This document shows, piece by piece, positions 1-6,284 of a stretch of 6,623 bases of DNA. Origin of the DNA: CAYMEV01 sp964431655 [NCBI: uncultured bacterium]. GTDB lineage: Bacteria; CAYMEV01. The first letter of the stretch is position 1, and each line of letters begins with the position of its first letter. Position numbers and translations under genes: made by a program. Where the stretch lies: positions 1-6,623 of the forward strand of contig CAYSKJ010000174.1 of NCBI GenBank assembly GCA_964431655.1, in the 5' to 3' direction. The notes under the pieces were generated by a model. That model saw only the letters and a list, made by a program, of their open reading frames with translations, did not search any database and was not told the origin of the DNA.

Positions 1-181
1 ACTAATAATATCAATATAAACAAAACCTATCAAGTAAACTAATAAACACATAAAAATAATAAAGAAATGAAAAAATTTATTTATACAGAACATGATAAAA
101 CCTCAAACTTAATCCACTCAAAAAACCTAAAAAAACAATCCAAAGAACACAATAACCAAAAACTAAGAAAAAACCAACACT
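1..181. other. AT-rich, strand-asymmetric block of foreign appearance at the window edge
   Basis: By hand count the first 180 bases hold about 107 A, 33 C, 33 T and 7 G on the + strand, or about 22% GC. The change is abrupt near position 181, where the dnaX coding sequence loses its homology. Read on the minus strand the block is T- and G-rich with almost no C. Two minus frames stay open for about 32-33 codons and give very hydrophobic peptides rich in F, L, V, W and C. Any T-rich sequence would do this, so it does not prove coding. Such a skew is typical of some organellar genomes (for example nematode, flatworm or kinetoplastid mitochondria), but that origin is a guess. No RNA gene, inverted repeat or recognisable protein is seen. 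An assembly chimera, or the edge of an AT-rich insertion, is the simplest reading. Confidence 0.6.
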
Positions 182-870
182 GTGGATGATAGGACCTTCT
201 CCAGGATGCTCTCCGCATCCCTCATAGAACCCCTGGCAAGGCTTATTATATAGCTAAGGCTTTCTTCATCAATATTCCTTTTTTCAGCAGATATAATCTG
301 CCGGAGCCTTTTTTCCATGTCATCATGGGTTATTTCCCTGAAATAGTGAACCTGGCATCTGGATTTGATAGTAACTGGAATCCTCTCAGGCTCAGTGGTC
401 GCCATAAGAAAAACTACATGGGAAGGCGGTTCCTCCAGGATTTTAAGGAGGGCATTGAAAGCCTCCCTTGTAAGCATATGGACCTCATCAATAATATATA
501 CCTTGTATTTTGCCTGTACAGGAGAATACAGCGCATTCTCCCTCAATATTCTGACTTCATTGATACCCCGGTTGGACGCCCCGTCTATCTCTATAACATC
601 TACCAGGCTCTGCATATTAATCAGTCTGCATATCTCACACTGATTGCAGGGTTCTGACTGGTCATCAGGGGACATGCAGTTTATCGCCTTGGAGAATATC
701 CTGGCGGTTGTGGTTTTCCCAAGACCTCTCTGTCCGGCAAAAATGACGGACTGGGGTATTTTATTATCCCTTATCTGATTTCTAAGGGCATTGGTTATAT
801 GGTCCTGGCCGACGACCTCAGAAAACCTCTGAGGCCTGAACCTTCTCGCTATTACTACGTGTTTTTCCAT
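163..870 (-). CDS. dnaX: DNA polymerase III subunit gamma/tau, 3' truncated
   Basis: This is the clamp-loader ATPase of the replicative DNA polymerase III, which loads the beta clamp. The 235-residue product begins with the typical DnaX N-terminus (ARRFRPQRFSEVVGQDH). It carries Walker A GQRGLGKT (46-53), a four-cysteine zinc site (C65, C75, C78, C81), Walker B IIDEVH (126-131), sensor 1 in MATTEPE (~156-162), the SRC arginine-finger motif (170-172) and sensor 2 GSMRDAES (214-221). DnaX is normally about 350-700 residues long. Here domain III and any tau tail are missing. The last five or six residues (VLVFS and the preceding T) come from the aberrant AT-rich block and the stop is not natural. 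The ATG at 870 is fixed by an in-frame TAA 15 bases upstream and by homology. No Shine-Dalgarno lies at normal distance; a GGTGAA is about 20 bases upstream. It follows SRP RNA by 34 bases. The identity is secure; whether the truncation is real is not. Confidence 0.93.
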   Translation of the reverse strand: MEKHVVIARRFRPQRFSEVVGQDHITNALRNQIRDNKIPQSVIFAGQRGLGKTTTARIFSKAINCMSPDDQSEPCNQCEICRLINMQSLVDVIEIDGASNRGINEVRILRENALYSPVQAKYKVYIIDEVHMLTREAFNALLKILEEPPSHVVFLMATTEPERIPVTIKSRCQVHYFREITHDDMEKRLRQIISAEKRNIDEESLSYIISLARGSMRDAESILEKVLSSTVLVFS

Positions 871-904
871 AAGACAATCAATTTATTGCTTCACCATAAA
901 TAAT

Positions 905-1173
905 GGCTGTGCATCCCGAAATCGAACAGTAAGCCCCAAGTTACATGAAAACCGTACTCAGCTCAGGAACCCCTGCGGCACATTAAAGATCCCCCTTACC
1001 GTTGCTACCTCCCGGTCCTGGCGGGGTTCGGAGGTTTCAATTGCGCAGGACCAAAGCCTCCACATACGGCAGGCATGCAGAGCTTGAAACCTAAAGCCCT
1101 CTTCCGGGCATTCAGTCTCGCATATAGCGGATTTCGAGTACAGGGCACCGCTAGCTCCCCACCTAGCACAGCC
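905..1173 (-). ncRNA. ffs: Signal recognition particle RNA, large bacterial (Alu-containing) type
   Basis: SRP RNA joins Ffh in the particle that targets nascent membrane proteins to FtsY and SecYEG. On the minus strand the ends pair perfectly (5' GGCTGTGC with 3' GCACAGCC), bounding a molecule of about 269 nt, close to the ~271 nt mature scRNA of B. subtilis. Blocks matching the Bacillus-type RNA, as I remember it, include GTGCTAGGTGGGGAGC and TAGCGGTGCCCTGTAC of the Alu domain, the TAGCGG/CCGCTA helix, GGTCCTGCGCAA in the centre, and ATGTGCCGCAGGGGTTCCTG near the 3' end. The S-domain helix 8 lies at about 991-1026, with CAGGACC-GGGA-GGTAGC carrying the GNRA tetraloop that binds Ffh. Large SRP RNAs are known from many Firmicutes and some other phyla; enteric bacteria have only the ~114-nt 4.5S form. 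Three bases separate it from tRNA-Ser, so both probably come from one transcript. The exact ends are inferred from pairing. Confidence 0.93.
991..1026 (-). other. SRP RNA helix 8 (Ffh-binding S domain) with GGGA tetraloop
   Basis: On the minus strand CCCC and GGGG close an internal stem around GCCAGGACC, the tetraloop GGGA and GGTAGCAACGGT. This is the asymmetric-loop helix recognised by the M domain of Ffh and by FtsY. The tetraloop fits GNRA. The common bacterial version is GGAA, so GGGA is a mild variant and the closing stem remains intact. Confidence 0.8.
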
Positions 1174-1176
1174 GTA

Positions 1177-1265
1177 CGGAGAGGGGGGGATTCGAACCCC
1201 CGAGGCGCTTATCACACCTACACGATTTCCAATCGTGCTCCTTAGGCCAGCTCGGACACCTCTCC
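1177..1265 (-). tRNA. tRNA-Ser(GGA)
   Basis: An 89-nt class II tRNA. The acceptor stem is GGAGAGG with CCTCTCC, followed by discriminator G. The anticodon stem CACGA/TCGTG encloses the loop TTGGAAA, giving anticodon GGA, which reads UCC and UCU serine codons. The long variable arm pairs AGGTG with CGCCT, as expected for serine. The T arm GGGGG-TTCGAAT-CCCCC is perfect. CCA is not encoded, so the CCA-adding enzyme must supply it. A likely promoter lies just upstream and SRP RNA follows after three bases. The tRNA-Ser / SRP RNA / dnaX order is the one found in B. subtilis. Confidence 0.97.
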
Positions 1266-1280
1266 CGGCACAGATTAGAC

Positions 1281-1309
1281 ATACTATATCCATTAATAAC
1301 TATTGTAAA
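1281..1309 (-). promoter_or_regulatory. Probable sigma-70 type promoter for tRNA-Ser / SRP RNA
   Basis: On the minus strand TTTACA (1309-1304) and TAGTAT (1286-1281) are 17 bases apart. They match 5/6 and 4/6 of the -35 and -10 consensus. The predicted start is near 1274, a short leader before the tRNA 5' end at 1265. The -35 box overlaps the last codons and stop of gmhB. An alternative -10, TATAGT, would have a 15-base spacer. Short AT-rich motifs occur by chance, so this is moderate support only. Confidence 0.45.
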
Positions 1310-1863
1310 GAATTATTTTTAATTATAAAAGCTGAATCCAGCAGGTCTCTGGCTGTAAAATCAGGTTTTTCCTGGTAATCACGGTATTCAGCTTCTGTCT
1401 TGCCGGTTATCAGTATCGTATTTGCCTTTATCCTGTTGCCTGCAGCAATATCCCGCAATGAATCGCCAATAGCATAGGACAGGGCGGGTTCAATCTCCAG
1501 TTCAGCTGCAGCCTGCAGGAATAACCCTGTCCCCGGCTTCCTGCAGTCGCAATCCTTTTTATAGGGTTCAATTTTCCCCTGAGGGTGGTGAGGGCAGTAG
1601 TATATACCTGAGAAATAAACCCCCCTGCTGTTGAAATAATCATTGAAATAGTGGAAAAACTGGTTCAGGTGGGATTCTGAAAAAAGCCCCCTTGCAATCC
1701 CGGACTGGTTGCTTATAATCACAAGGAGATATCCCATATCCATCATCATTTTAAGCCCTTCAACGGAATTTTTCAACGGGCAGAAATCCTCAATCCTGTA
1801 GACATAGTTTCTGTCCTCAATGATAGTCCCGTCCCTGTCAAGAAAAACAGCCCTGTTTTTCAT
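1300..1863 (-). CDS. gmhB: D-glycero-D-manno-heptose 1,7-bisphosphate 7-phosphatase-like HAD phosphatase
   Basis: A 187-residue HAD-IIIA phosphatase with the full GmhB/HisB-N motif set. Motif I is FLDRDGTII with nucleophile D9 and acid/base D11, motif II is SNQSG (51-55), the lysine is in RKP (K109), and motif IV is IGDSLRD with D134. The zinc-binding loop typical of this family is present as C90-P-H92 and C105-D-C107. The enzyme removes the C7 phosphate of heptose 1,7-bisphosphate on the way to ADP- or GDP-heptose for LPS, S-layer or other glycans, and acts in the cytoplasm. Length matches the family (~180-190). The ATG at 1863 has an excellent ribosome binding site. It is the last gene of the run and lies 13 bases after the TPR gene. 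No other heptose gene is in view, so the alpha- or beta-anomer preference and the end glycan cannot be told. A histidinol-phosphatase role is less likely because no his gene is nearby. Confidence 0.85.
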   Translation of the reverse strand: MKNRAVFLDRDGTIIEDRNYVYRIEDFCPLKNSVEGLKMMMDMGYLLVIISNQSGIARGLFSESHLNQFFHYFNDYFNSRGVYFSGIYYCPHHPQGKIEPYKKDCDCRKPGTGLFLQAAAELEIEPALSYAIGDSLRDIAAGNRIKANTILITGKTEAEYRDYQEKPDFTARDLLDSAFIIKNNSLQ

Positions 1864-1876
1864 CTATCTCTCCCTC
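1864..1876 (-). promoter_or_regulatory. Ribosome binding site of gmhB in the intergenic gap
   Basis: The whole 13-base gap between the TPR-gene stop (TAA, 1879-1877) and the gmhB ATG is taken up by GAGGGAG (1876-1870) and a six-base spacer. This supports the ATG at 1863 and cotranscription with the upstream gene. Confidence 0.75.
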
Positions 1877-3856
1877 TTAATCATGGCCGTAGATTTCGTC
1901 AGCATCTATATCAATCCCCAGCAGGAATGCATGGTCAATCAGTTCTTTAAAATATACAATATTGGGCAGATCCAGGGAATCATAGCTCAGAGCCCTGTAA
2001 GCATCAAGAATCTTTTCTTTCTGCTGGGTCTCATCTCCTTTGATTTCTTTCATCCTGCAGTAAAACCCAGTGAAAGGATTTTCAGAATTATTAATTTTTC
2101 TGTCTTCTCCTAAGCGATAGTGCCTGAGTTCATCCTCAAGAAAACTAACAGTATCAGGATTCGCCTGCCCTGACACAATTCCTGATACAGCATCTAATCT
2201 GTGCACCAGCTCCGAATTATCCATCATGAGACCCAGCAGATAAATGTAAAGCCCCATGTATCTCAGGCTGGCCCCGGAAAGCAATGATTCCGCTCTTGTC
2301 AGTTCCTTATGCGCCTTGTCTTTTTCACCTGATTTCAGGTGCAAATAAGTTCTGAAAAGGGATACTGCCAGCCCCTGTGGTTCTTCAGTCCTCCTGCTTT
2401 TCAGGATATCCAGCGCTTTGCTGTAATTATCGGCTAAAGTTAAAGAGACCAGAATTGTTTCTGTTTTCCAGTCAAAATAGTGTGGAAGCTCTGTTTCATC
2501 TATTATAAGCCCCTGGAGCATATCCATGGCTTCATCGGGCATAAGCAGATAGTTCAGCATACGGGCTGTCATTAATTTAGCTTCAATGAGCGTGCTGTCC
2601 ATTTCCAAAGCAATCCTGCACTGGTCCAGGGCAAAATCATACCTGTTATCAGCCGCGAATATGCTGGCAAGCACCATATAAAGCCTTACGGCAAAAGGCC
2701 GTTTTTTTATCAGCTCCGAAATAATTTCCAGGGCTTCATCTGTATTACCTTCTTTTACAAGGATATCTGCCCTGGTCTCGTAAGCGGGAAGATATTCAGG
2801 GTCAATGACGATAACTCTATCGATATATTCAACTGATCTTTCATAATCTCCGCTCTCATATAGATAATCCGCAATATGGTACATTACCTGCCTGTCAATT
2901 CTGTAAATATTCTGAAGGGACATCAGTACGGCAATCGACTCCTGGAGTCTATTATTCTGGAAGAAGAACTCCGCTTCAATAAGCTTCTGATAAAAATAAG
3001 TAAGGGAACTGCTGTTTTTATATGCCGTCTGGATATAGCCGGAATCAATACCCAGCCTTCTGAATAAAACAGCCAGATAATAATAGCACATTATGAAACC
3101 TGAGTCCATTTCCAGGGCTCTTTTAAAATTCATTTCAGCCTTTGAGTAAAGGCCCTGGTCATAATCCCAGATACCTCTCTGGTAAAACCTGAAGGCCTCG
3201 TCATTGTCGGTAAACATATCCGCCAGTTTCAGCTTTTCCTGAAAATCCACATTAAGAATATCCAGGCAGTATTTTGATATCTTGTGGATGGTCTTGAAAA
3301 CTGCCTCCTTGTTTTCTGCTTTCTCCCTGATGTATTTAAGCAATTCGCTGTTACTGACATTAAAAATTTTAATATCAAATCGAATGCTGTCTCCCTCCAG
3401 ATAATAATCGCCCTGCATTAGAAAGTCCGCTCCCATGGATTCTCCTATTCTAACAGAGCTTTCAAGGTCCATTTCACCCACCGGGCCATAATCAATGTAT
3501 CCTGAAAAATCTTCTATGGAATACAGGGGGATGGGCTCCAGCATCTGGGACTGACCGAATATGGTGTTAATAATCGAGGGAAAGCCGTCGCTTATCCAGC
3601 TTAAAGCATTGTCACCGGTTTTGTCATTAAGGAAGAATATGATAATCTTTTTCTGTTCATGGGGCTTAAGCTTCATGCCTATAAAATCAAGATTCTTTCG
3701 CAAAAAATCATAATTGCCCCGGTTTATGATGTCCTCTTTATTTATGATTATATCAATCTTTTCCTGATCGGAGGATGGGTACAGGTATATCAAAAGGATT
3801 AAGCCTAAAATAATGGCAATACCAAGAAAATAGACAGTTCTAAGTCCTGTATTCAT
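1877..3856 (-). CDS. Membrane-anchored TPR protein with N-terminal TolB-N/FlgO-like domain
   Basis: A 659-residue protein. Residues 8-26 form one hydrophobic segment after a short N-terminus with R6, fitting a signal anchor or uncleaved signal peptide. No lipobox cysteine is seen, so the rest is probably outside the cytoplasmic membrane. Residues ~68-175 (IIIFFLNDKTGD, WISDGFPSIINTIF, SMGADFLMQGDYYLEGDSIRFDIKIFNV) follow the pattern of the TolB-N/FlgO-type domain often found before TPRs in bacterial signalling proteins. TPR-like helical pairs follow at about 218-251, 322-355, 356-389 and 390-423 (A-x-x-Y-x-G and A-L-E-M-D type ends), with weaker repeats to ~530. The C-terminal ~130 residues are helical and unassigned. 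The ATG at 3856 overlaps the ftsE-like gene by 17 bases, with a weak GGGA seven bases upstream. TPRs bind protein partners; none is evident apart from the coupled genes. The specific function is unknown. Confidence 0.85.
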   Translation of the reverse strand: MNTGLRTVYFLGIAIILGLILLIYLYPSSDQEKIDIIINKEDIINRGNYDFLRKNLDFIGMKLKPHEQKKIIIFFLNDKTGDNALSWISDGFPSIINTIFGQSQMLEPIPLYSIEDFSGYIDYGPVGEMDLESSVRIGESMGADFLMQGDYYLEGDSIRFDIKIFNVSNSELLKYIREKAENKEAVFKTIHKISKYCLDILNVDFQEKLKLADMFTDNDEAFRFYQRGIWDYDQGLYSKAEMNFKRALEMDSGFIMCYYYLAVLFRRLGIDSGYIQTAYKNSSSLTYFYQKLIEAEFFFQNNRLQESIAVLMSLQNIYRIDRQVMYHIADYLYESGDYERSVEYIDRVIVIDPEYLPAYETRADILVKEGNTDEALEIISELIKKRPFAVRLYMVLASIFAADNRYDFALDQCRIALEMDSTLIEAKLMTARMLNYLLMPDEAMDMLQGLIIDETELPHYFDWKTETILVSLTLADNYSKALDILKSRRTEEPQGLAVSLFRTYLHLKSGEKDKAHKELTRAESLLSGASLRYMGLYIYLLGLMMDNSELVHRLDAVSGIVSGQANPDTVSFLEDELRHYRLGEDRKINNSENPFTGFYCRMKEIKGDETQQKEKILDAYRALSYDSLDLPNIVYFKELIDHAFLLGIDIDADEIYGHD

Positions 3857-4505
3857 TAAGTATCCCGTTCTGCAGGAAGAGAACGCGCGTATTAAAAAGG
3901 TTTATGAGGAACCTGTTATGGGTCGCAAAAAGGATTGTTGTCCTGTTTTTTTCATTAATTTCCTTAAATATCTCAAGTACCCTGTGGGCCAGGCTGTCAT
4001 CAAGGTTACCGGTAGGCTCGTCTGCCAGAATTATGGCGGGATTATTTATAATAGCCCTGGCAATTGATGCTCTCTGCTGTTCTCCTCCTGAAAGCTGTTC
4101 CGGGTAGTCATTCTGCTTTCTAAGGAGTTCAACCATCTCCAGAACCTCCTCGACCCTGTCATCAATATCCTTTCTTGGATAATTCACCGCCTCCAGAGAA
4201 AAAACAAGATTCTGCCGGACAGTCCTGTTCTTTATGAGCTTAAAATCCTGAAAAACAACGCCGATTTTCCTTCTAAGGGACTGAACCTGCTTCTTGCCCA
4301 TGATCCCTATGCTCCTGTCATTGACCAGAATCTCTCCGTCTGTGGGAAGAATCTCCCTGTAAATAAGCTTTACTACCGTGCTCTTTCCGCTTCCGGAGCT
4401 TCCGGTAAGGAATACAAAATCACCCTCACCTATGCTGAAGGTAACATCGGCAATGCCGGTATTTCCATTAAAATAGTTCTTTGTAACATTCTCAAAAACA
4501 ATCAT
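3840..4505 (-). CDS. ftsE: FtsE-type ABC transporter ATP-binding protein
   Basis: A 221-residue ABC ATPase, the usual FtsE length. Walker A is GSSGSGKST (35-43), the Q-loop is VFQDFKL with Q86, the signature is LSGGEQQ (138-144), Walker B is IILADEP (158-164) with E163, the D-loop is GNLDD and the switch histidine is H196. The string VFQDFKLIKNRTV is typical of FtsE rather than LolD or MacB. In E. coli, FtsE sits on the inner face of the membrane with FtsX. It drives periplasmic activation of cell-wall hydrolases through EnvC during division. Here no ftsX follows; the next gene is a single-span TPR protein. The ATG at 4505 overlaps the CheR stop as ATGA and has AGAAGGG four bases upstream. 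If FtsX is not elsewhere in the genome, this ATPase may serve another permease of the MacB/LolD/FtsX group. Family assignment is strong; the cell-division role is inferred. Confidence 0.87.
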   Translation of the reverse strand: MIVFENVTKNYFNGNTGIADVTFSIGEGDFVFLTGSSGSGKSTVVKLIYREILPTDGEILVNDRSIGIMGKKQVQSLRRKIGVVFQDFKLIKNRTVRQNLVFSLEAVNYPRKDIDDRVEEVLEMVELLRKQNDYPEQLSGGEQQRASIARAIINNPAIILADEPTGNLDDSLAHRVLEIFKEINEKNRTTILFATHNRFLINLFNTRVLFLQNGILNEYRT

Positions 4506-5284
4506 ATAACCCTTCTGTATATGGAATGGTCAATATATTCCAGGCCCAGGCACGACGGGTCATGGATATATTCCGAGGAACCCAGGAAGAGAAGCCCCTC
4601 CTTTTTTATGAGCCTGGAAATTTTTGCAAGAAAGCTGTCCCTGTAGTCCTCATTGAGATATATAATAAAATTTCTGCACATGACAAGCCCGTACTGAGGC
4701 AAAAGGCTGTCAACGGAATTTTTCATTATATCAAATTCCATAAATTCAATCCCTGCACCGCTTTTATATTTCAGCCGGTACCCATCAGCATGTTCATCAA
4801 GGTACATTCTAAGAAATGTATCGTATTCTCTCACGGAATTTTTATCCCAGATACCCCTGCGTGCACAATCCAGAAGACTGATTTCGGAATCAATCCCCCT
4901 AATCCTGCCTGGAATATTCATTTTTTTATTCCTTAGCATAAAAACAAGGGAAAAAAGCTCCTCTCCCTTTGAACACCCTATGCTGAGCATACCAGCATCC
5001 GCCAGGACTTCAGATGTTTTCCCATGCTTCTGTATATGGCTTATTAAACTGCTGAAAAGAGTTTTATCCCTAAGGAAGTATGAAACTGCTATCCGGTGGA
5101 ACTGCATAAATTCATCAAAATTGTTTCTCTTTGCAATGTAGGATGCAAGACTGCCGTAATCAGCTATGTCTCTGCGTGCCATGAACAGACGGGTCCTCTT
5201 TAATATCCTGCTTTCCTTGTAATTCAGCAGGTCGATTTGATATCTGCTTTTAACAAACTGTATCAGATCAGCAAATTCCATCAT
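4502..5284 (-). CDS. CheR-type SAM-dependent protein methyltransferase
   Basis: A 260-residue protein with both CheR domains. The N-terminal helical domain (~1-73, FADLIQFVKSRYQIDL, then IAVSYFLRD) ends with the R72 that corresponds to the conserved FFR arginine. The methyltransferase domain has motif I SIGCSKGEELFSL (101-113), acidic D132 in RGIDSEISLLDCA, motif IV CRNFIIYL (203-210), and LLFLGSSEYI (231-240) near the C-terminus. CheR moves a methyl group from SAM to glutamates of chemoreceptors in the cytoplasm. All key residues appear present, so it is probably active. No cheB, cheA, cheW or receptor gene is in the window, and the neighbours are a transporter and FtsE. The substrate may therefore not be a classic chemoreceptor. 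The 5' ATG overlaps the antiporter stop as ATGA. No Shine-Dalgarno is seen there, so expression probably depends on translational coupling. A second ATG follows immediately. Confidence 0.85.
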   Translation of the reverse strand: MMEFADLIQFVKSRYQIDLLNYKESRILKRTRLFMARRDIADYGSLASYIAKRNNFDEFMQFHRIAVSYFLRDKTLFSSLISHIQKHGKTSEVLADAGMLSIGCSKGEELFSLVFMLRNKKMNIPGRIRGIDSEISLLDCARRGIWDKNSVREYDTFLRMYLDEHADGYRLKYKSGAGIEFMEFDIMKNSVDSLLPQYGLVMCRNFIIYLNEDYRDSFLAKISRLIKKEGLLFLGSSEYIHDPSCLGLEYIDHSIYRRVI

Positions 5285-6225
5285 ATAAATAATAACAGCA
5301 AAAAGGTTATAAAGCCAGCCAAAAGAACAAAACCGCTTATCCTGTGCAGAAACCTGTTCCTTACCGATGCAAGGTATATAAATACAGTAAAAAAAAGCAT
5401 TACCGGCAGTTCAAAAACAAGGGATATTCCAGATATATCAAGAGGCTTGAAAATCACTGCAAAACCGAGGATAAAGAAAATATTAAATATATTGCTTCCA
5501 ACAATGTTCCCCAGCGCCATATCCGGTTTTTTCTTCAGTATGGCAGCCACTGACGTGGCCAGTTCCGGCAGTGAAGTGCCTATCGCTACAACTGAAAGAC
5601 CTATAATTAGCTGGGATACACCAAGAGCCTCTGCAATTTTTATGGCATTGTCAAGGGCAAGCTTGGAACCGTAGATTACGCCCAGAAGCCCCAGAAAGAT
5701 AAAGGTCAGTATTTTCAGCAGGGGAACGTTTTTTGCCTGACTGATTTCTTCTTTTTCCTTGTCTGTCATGCTTTCAGATAACTGCTTGCCTGTTACTGTC
5801 AAATAAATGAAGAGGGCGAAAACCGCAAGCATGACAATCCCCGCCGGAAGATCCAGTGTCCGTCTAAGGCACAAAACGTAAAAAAGAAAGCTTGATGCAA
5901 TTAAAAAGGGTATTTCCCTCCTTAGAGTCCGCCTGTCCACCGTCATGGGCATAAGGATTGCTGAAATGCCGAGAATAAGGCCTATATTTGAGATATTGGA
6001 GCCTACCACATTACCAAAGGCAATATCCCTGGTATTATAAAGGACAGCCCTGAAGGAAACAACAAATTCCGGCAGAGAGGTTCCAAAGGCCACCACAGTC
6101 ATTCCAATTACAAATGGTCTGATATTCAGCCGCATCCCGAGTATGGCGCTTTTGTCAATCAGCACATCGCTGGAGTAGGATAATAGAATTATACCTGCCG
6201 CAAAGAGTACTATGTACAACAGCAT
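5281..6225 (-). CDS. Calcium/sodium antiporter, CaCA family (YrbG-like)
   Basis: A 314-residue integral membrane protein with two inverted halves, as in CaCA cation/Ca2+ exchangers. Repeat alpha-1 has GTSLPE (48-53) and GNVVGSNISN (71-80). Repeat alpha-2 has GTSLPE (216-221) and GNIVGSNIFN (239-248). E53 and E221 are the expected ion-binding glutamates. About ten hydrophobic segments are visible, and a charged loop (~146-167, GKQLSESMTDKEKEE) joins the halves. The length fits the YrbG/NCX_Mj group (~300-325). Proteins of this family move Ca2+ out in exchange for Na+ or H+; the actual ions here are not shown by sequence. The ATG at 6225 has AAAGGT six bases upstream. It is the first gene of the tight run, 59 bases after tRNA-Arg. 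No clear terminator or promoter is seen in that gap, so read-through from the tRNA is possible. The stop overlaps the CheR-like start by four bases. Confidence 0.93.
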   Translation of the reverse strand: MLLYIVLFAAGIILLSYSSDVLIDKSAILGMRLNIRPFVIGMTVVAFGTSLPEFVVSFRAVLYNTRDIAFGNVVGSNISNIGLILGISAILMPMTVDRRTLRREIPFLIASSFLFYVLCLRRTLDLPAGIVMLAVFALFIYLTVTGKQLSESMTDKEKEEISQAKNVPLLKILTFIFLGLLGVIYGSKLALDNAIKIAEALGVSQLIIGLSVVAIGTSLPELATSVAAILKKKPDMALGNIVGSNIFNIFFILGFAVIFKPLDISGISLVFELPVMLFFTVFIYLASVRNRFLHRISGFVLLAGFITFLLLLFI

Positions 6226-6237
6226 TGCTTTACCTTT
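6226..6237 (-). promoter_or_regulatory. Ribosome binding site of the antiporter gene
   Basis: On the minus strand AAAGGT (6237-6232) is separated by six bases (AAAGCA) from the ATG at 6225. The start codon is followed at once by a hydrophobic first helix (LLYIVLFAAGIILL), which agrees with this choice. Confidence 0.6.
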
Positions 6238-6284
6238 TTTTCAGGAGTAAATGCATTCTTTCTCCGCAAACAGGCCTGCTGATA

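Noticed and set aside
163-200. Programmed frameshift making a natural short gamma form of dnaX
   Set aside because: Gamma forms end after domain III (about 430 residues in E. coli). Here the break falls at about 230, no slippery heptamer precedes it, and it coincides with a composition change.
871-904. Terminator or separate promoter between SRP RNA and dnaX
   Set aside because: The 34 bases show no hairpin with a U-run and no convincing -35/-10 pair.
958-1293. Minus-strand open frame of 111 codons
   Set aside because: It runs through tRNA-Ser and most of the SRP RNA. Structured RNA explains the sequence, and the peptide resembles no protein I know.
1820-2113. Plus-strand open frame of 97 codons opposite gmhB and the TPR gene
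   Set aside because: It is antisense to well-supported coding sequence, with no ribosome binding site or family resemblance.
4526-4936. Plus-strand open frame of 136 codons
   Set aside because: It is antisense to the CheR-like gene, whose conserved motifs account for this stretch.
5237-5674. Plus-strand open frame of 145 codons
   Set aside because: It is antisense to the start of the CheR-like gene and the second alpha repeat of the antiporter. Long antisense frames are common opposite membrane proteins.
6244-6265. Possible terminator hairpin (GGAG-AAA / TTT-A-CTCC) after tRNA-Arg
   Set aside because: The stem is short with a bulge, and on the minus strand it is followed by an A-run rather than a U-run.
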